DNA from: Phoenix dactylifera
Lineage: Eukaryota > Streptophyta > Magnoliopsida > Arecales > Arecaceae
Direction: 5' to 3'
DNA length: 64,000 bases
NCBI RefSeq assembly: GCF_009389715.1
Contig: NC_052392.1
Coordinates: 39,475,668 to 39,539,667 of the forward strand
This document shows, in pieces, positions 62,945 to 64,000 of the stretch; the stretch's first letter is position 1, and the number at the start of each line of letters is the position of its first letter. The position numbers and the translations under genes were made by a program. Under the pieces are notes generated by a model. It saw nothing but the letters and a program-made list of their open reading frames with translations, was not told the origin of the DNA and ran no database searches.

Positions 62945-63643
62945 GAAAATTTTGGGAGGTTTTGGTGGCTGCGAGAAGAAGGAAGCATCCCCGAGATTTG
63001 AGACACATGAAGAACAGTGAAAAACCCCTTATTTATTCCACTGATTTTGTAGAATAATTAAACCAGTCCTTGAAGTCCCTTGAAGGAAACGAAACGCAAG
63101 CATAGTGATAAGAGAGTGAAGGCACCGAGACTGGGTCTCAGTGGGTCCAATTATTGTGTGTGAAATATATTTTTACCGGTGATTTTGGAGACTGATGACT
63201 TTGCTTTTTGTTGATTAACTAAGGACTTTGTTGACACCAAAAAAAAAAGTAGTAATGACTTTGTTTGTTTTTCTAAGTGCGACAGATCCAGAATAGCGGA
63301 GCAAACTTCGGAGAAGAAAGCGGAGTTACTTGGAATATAGGCAAAGTTACGTGATCCGGGAGGGAATTTAAGGTCGTAACTCGCGGGGTTAAAGATACGA
63401 CATGCATATAGGTAAAGATCGTATATGACCAACTAACCCCGCATGCAATGGATTTAACCTCAAGCATTGGAATTCCACTTGAGGGTTGACTATATCTGTG
63501 CCACTTTGGTTGGAAGATGCTCATACTAGCATCATCATAGTGTAAACATTCTAGCCATTTTCACAAGGACTTCCAGCGTCCGCAGCTATTTTTGATAAAA
63601 CTTGACATTAAGCTCTACGTCAAATGGTTTGTCTTCCGATTAA

Positions 63644-63824
63644 GTGCTTGTTTGGTTCGGAGGAAGTGGAATTGAAGGGCAAAAGTCATCGCTTCAGTGC
63701 GTTTGGTTCAGCTCCACTTCGTCAAAAAAGCTTTGAATTGACTGCAGCATAGAGATCGAAGGGTATCCAAAATCACTTCAAGATAACCTTTTGAATATTT
63801 GGATACACTGAATCAAACATCCCT
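63644..63824. mobile_element. Harbinger-like MITE (181 bp)
   Basis: The left end GTGCTTGTTTGGTTCGG and the right end (reverse complement) AGGGATGTTTGATTCAG are imperfect inverted repeats with a shared TGTTTGRTTC core. TAA stands on both flanks (63641-63643 and 63825-63827), as for PIF/Harbinger insertions. It is non-coding, about 0.7 kb upstream of the polygalacturonase TATA box. Confidence 0.5.
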
Positions 63825-64000
63825 TAAACTCAAACTAATGTTCTTGTTCATTTCAATCATTAATTTGACCTAATCTTGGATGGTCTGATACAATCTAATC
63901 TCAACATGCACAACATAACGTACGTGAGCCTTTATCCTAGCTATATTAATCAAAAGCTTTTCGTTAGGACTAATTAGGTGCTTTCTCAAATGGCAAATTA

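Larger units (their letters stand above)
62806..64000. other. Upstream region of the polygalacturonase gene
   Basis: Apart from the TATA box and a MITE at 63644-63824, I see no gene or array here. Short open frames have no family features. Confidence 0.65.

Overview
The window is nuclear plant DNA. It has multi-exon genes with GT-AG introns, TTTAGGG-type telomeric motifs, plant retroelements and an AT-rich background. A strongly GC-rich 5' first exon in ZIP4 (falling to near-balanced composition in later exons) and the gene repertoire point to a commelinid monocot, most likely a palm. The lineage is inference, not something read directly.

Layout: (1) 1-2.1 kb holds the 5' exon of a chloroplast rhodanese-like protein (STR4A type, minus strand; the rest lies left of the window). 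(2) 5.1-14.0 kb holds a complete 8-exon thiol/halide methyltransferase of the HOL family (minus). (3) 15.6-19.2 kb holds a complete 5-exon ZIP4/SPO22 meiotic TPR protein (plus), divergent from HOL and convergent with the next gene. (4) 20.4-37.1 kb holds a complete 14-exon GH20 beta-hexosaminidase of the HEXO3 type (minus). (5) 38.3-46 kb is a repeat-rich intergenic stretch with a 3.8-kb solo LTR next to a LINE remnant and a 23-bp LINE stub. (6) 46.5-55.3 kb holds a 3-exon ankyrin-PGG membrane protein similar to At5g02620 (minus). (7) 56.8-60.4 kb holds a LINE relic, a TRIM retroelement and a long AT microsatellite. (8) 60.4-62.8 kb holds a 4-exon GH28 polygalacturonase (minus).

I rebuilt exon structures by reading both strands for splice sites, checking phase at every junction and comparing with remembered family sequence. 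For HOL, ZIP4, HEXO3, ANK and PG all exon lengths sum to an intact frame (228, 956, 531, 578 and 392 aa), so all five look functional. They are unrelated housekeeping, meiotic, glycan, signalling and cell-wall genes; no operon-like or cluster logic links them.

The less ordinary content is in the repeats. There are two hAT-type MITEs with 8-bp target duplications in one HEXO3 intron, and several Harbinger-like MITEs. The large solo LTR carries two internal tandem arrays, one with five identical 104-bp units. Four LINE RNase H relics are present, three with A-tails. A telomere-motif run sits at the junction of a local tandem duplication. I found no convincing new multi-gene system.
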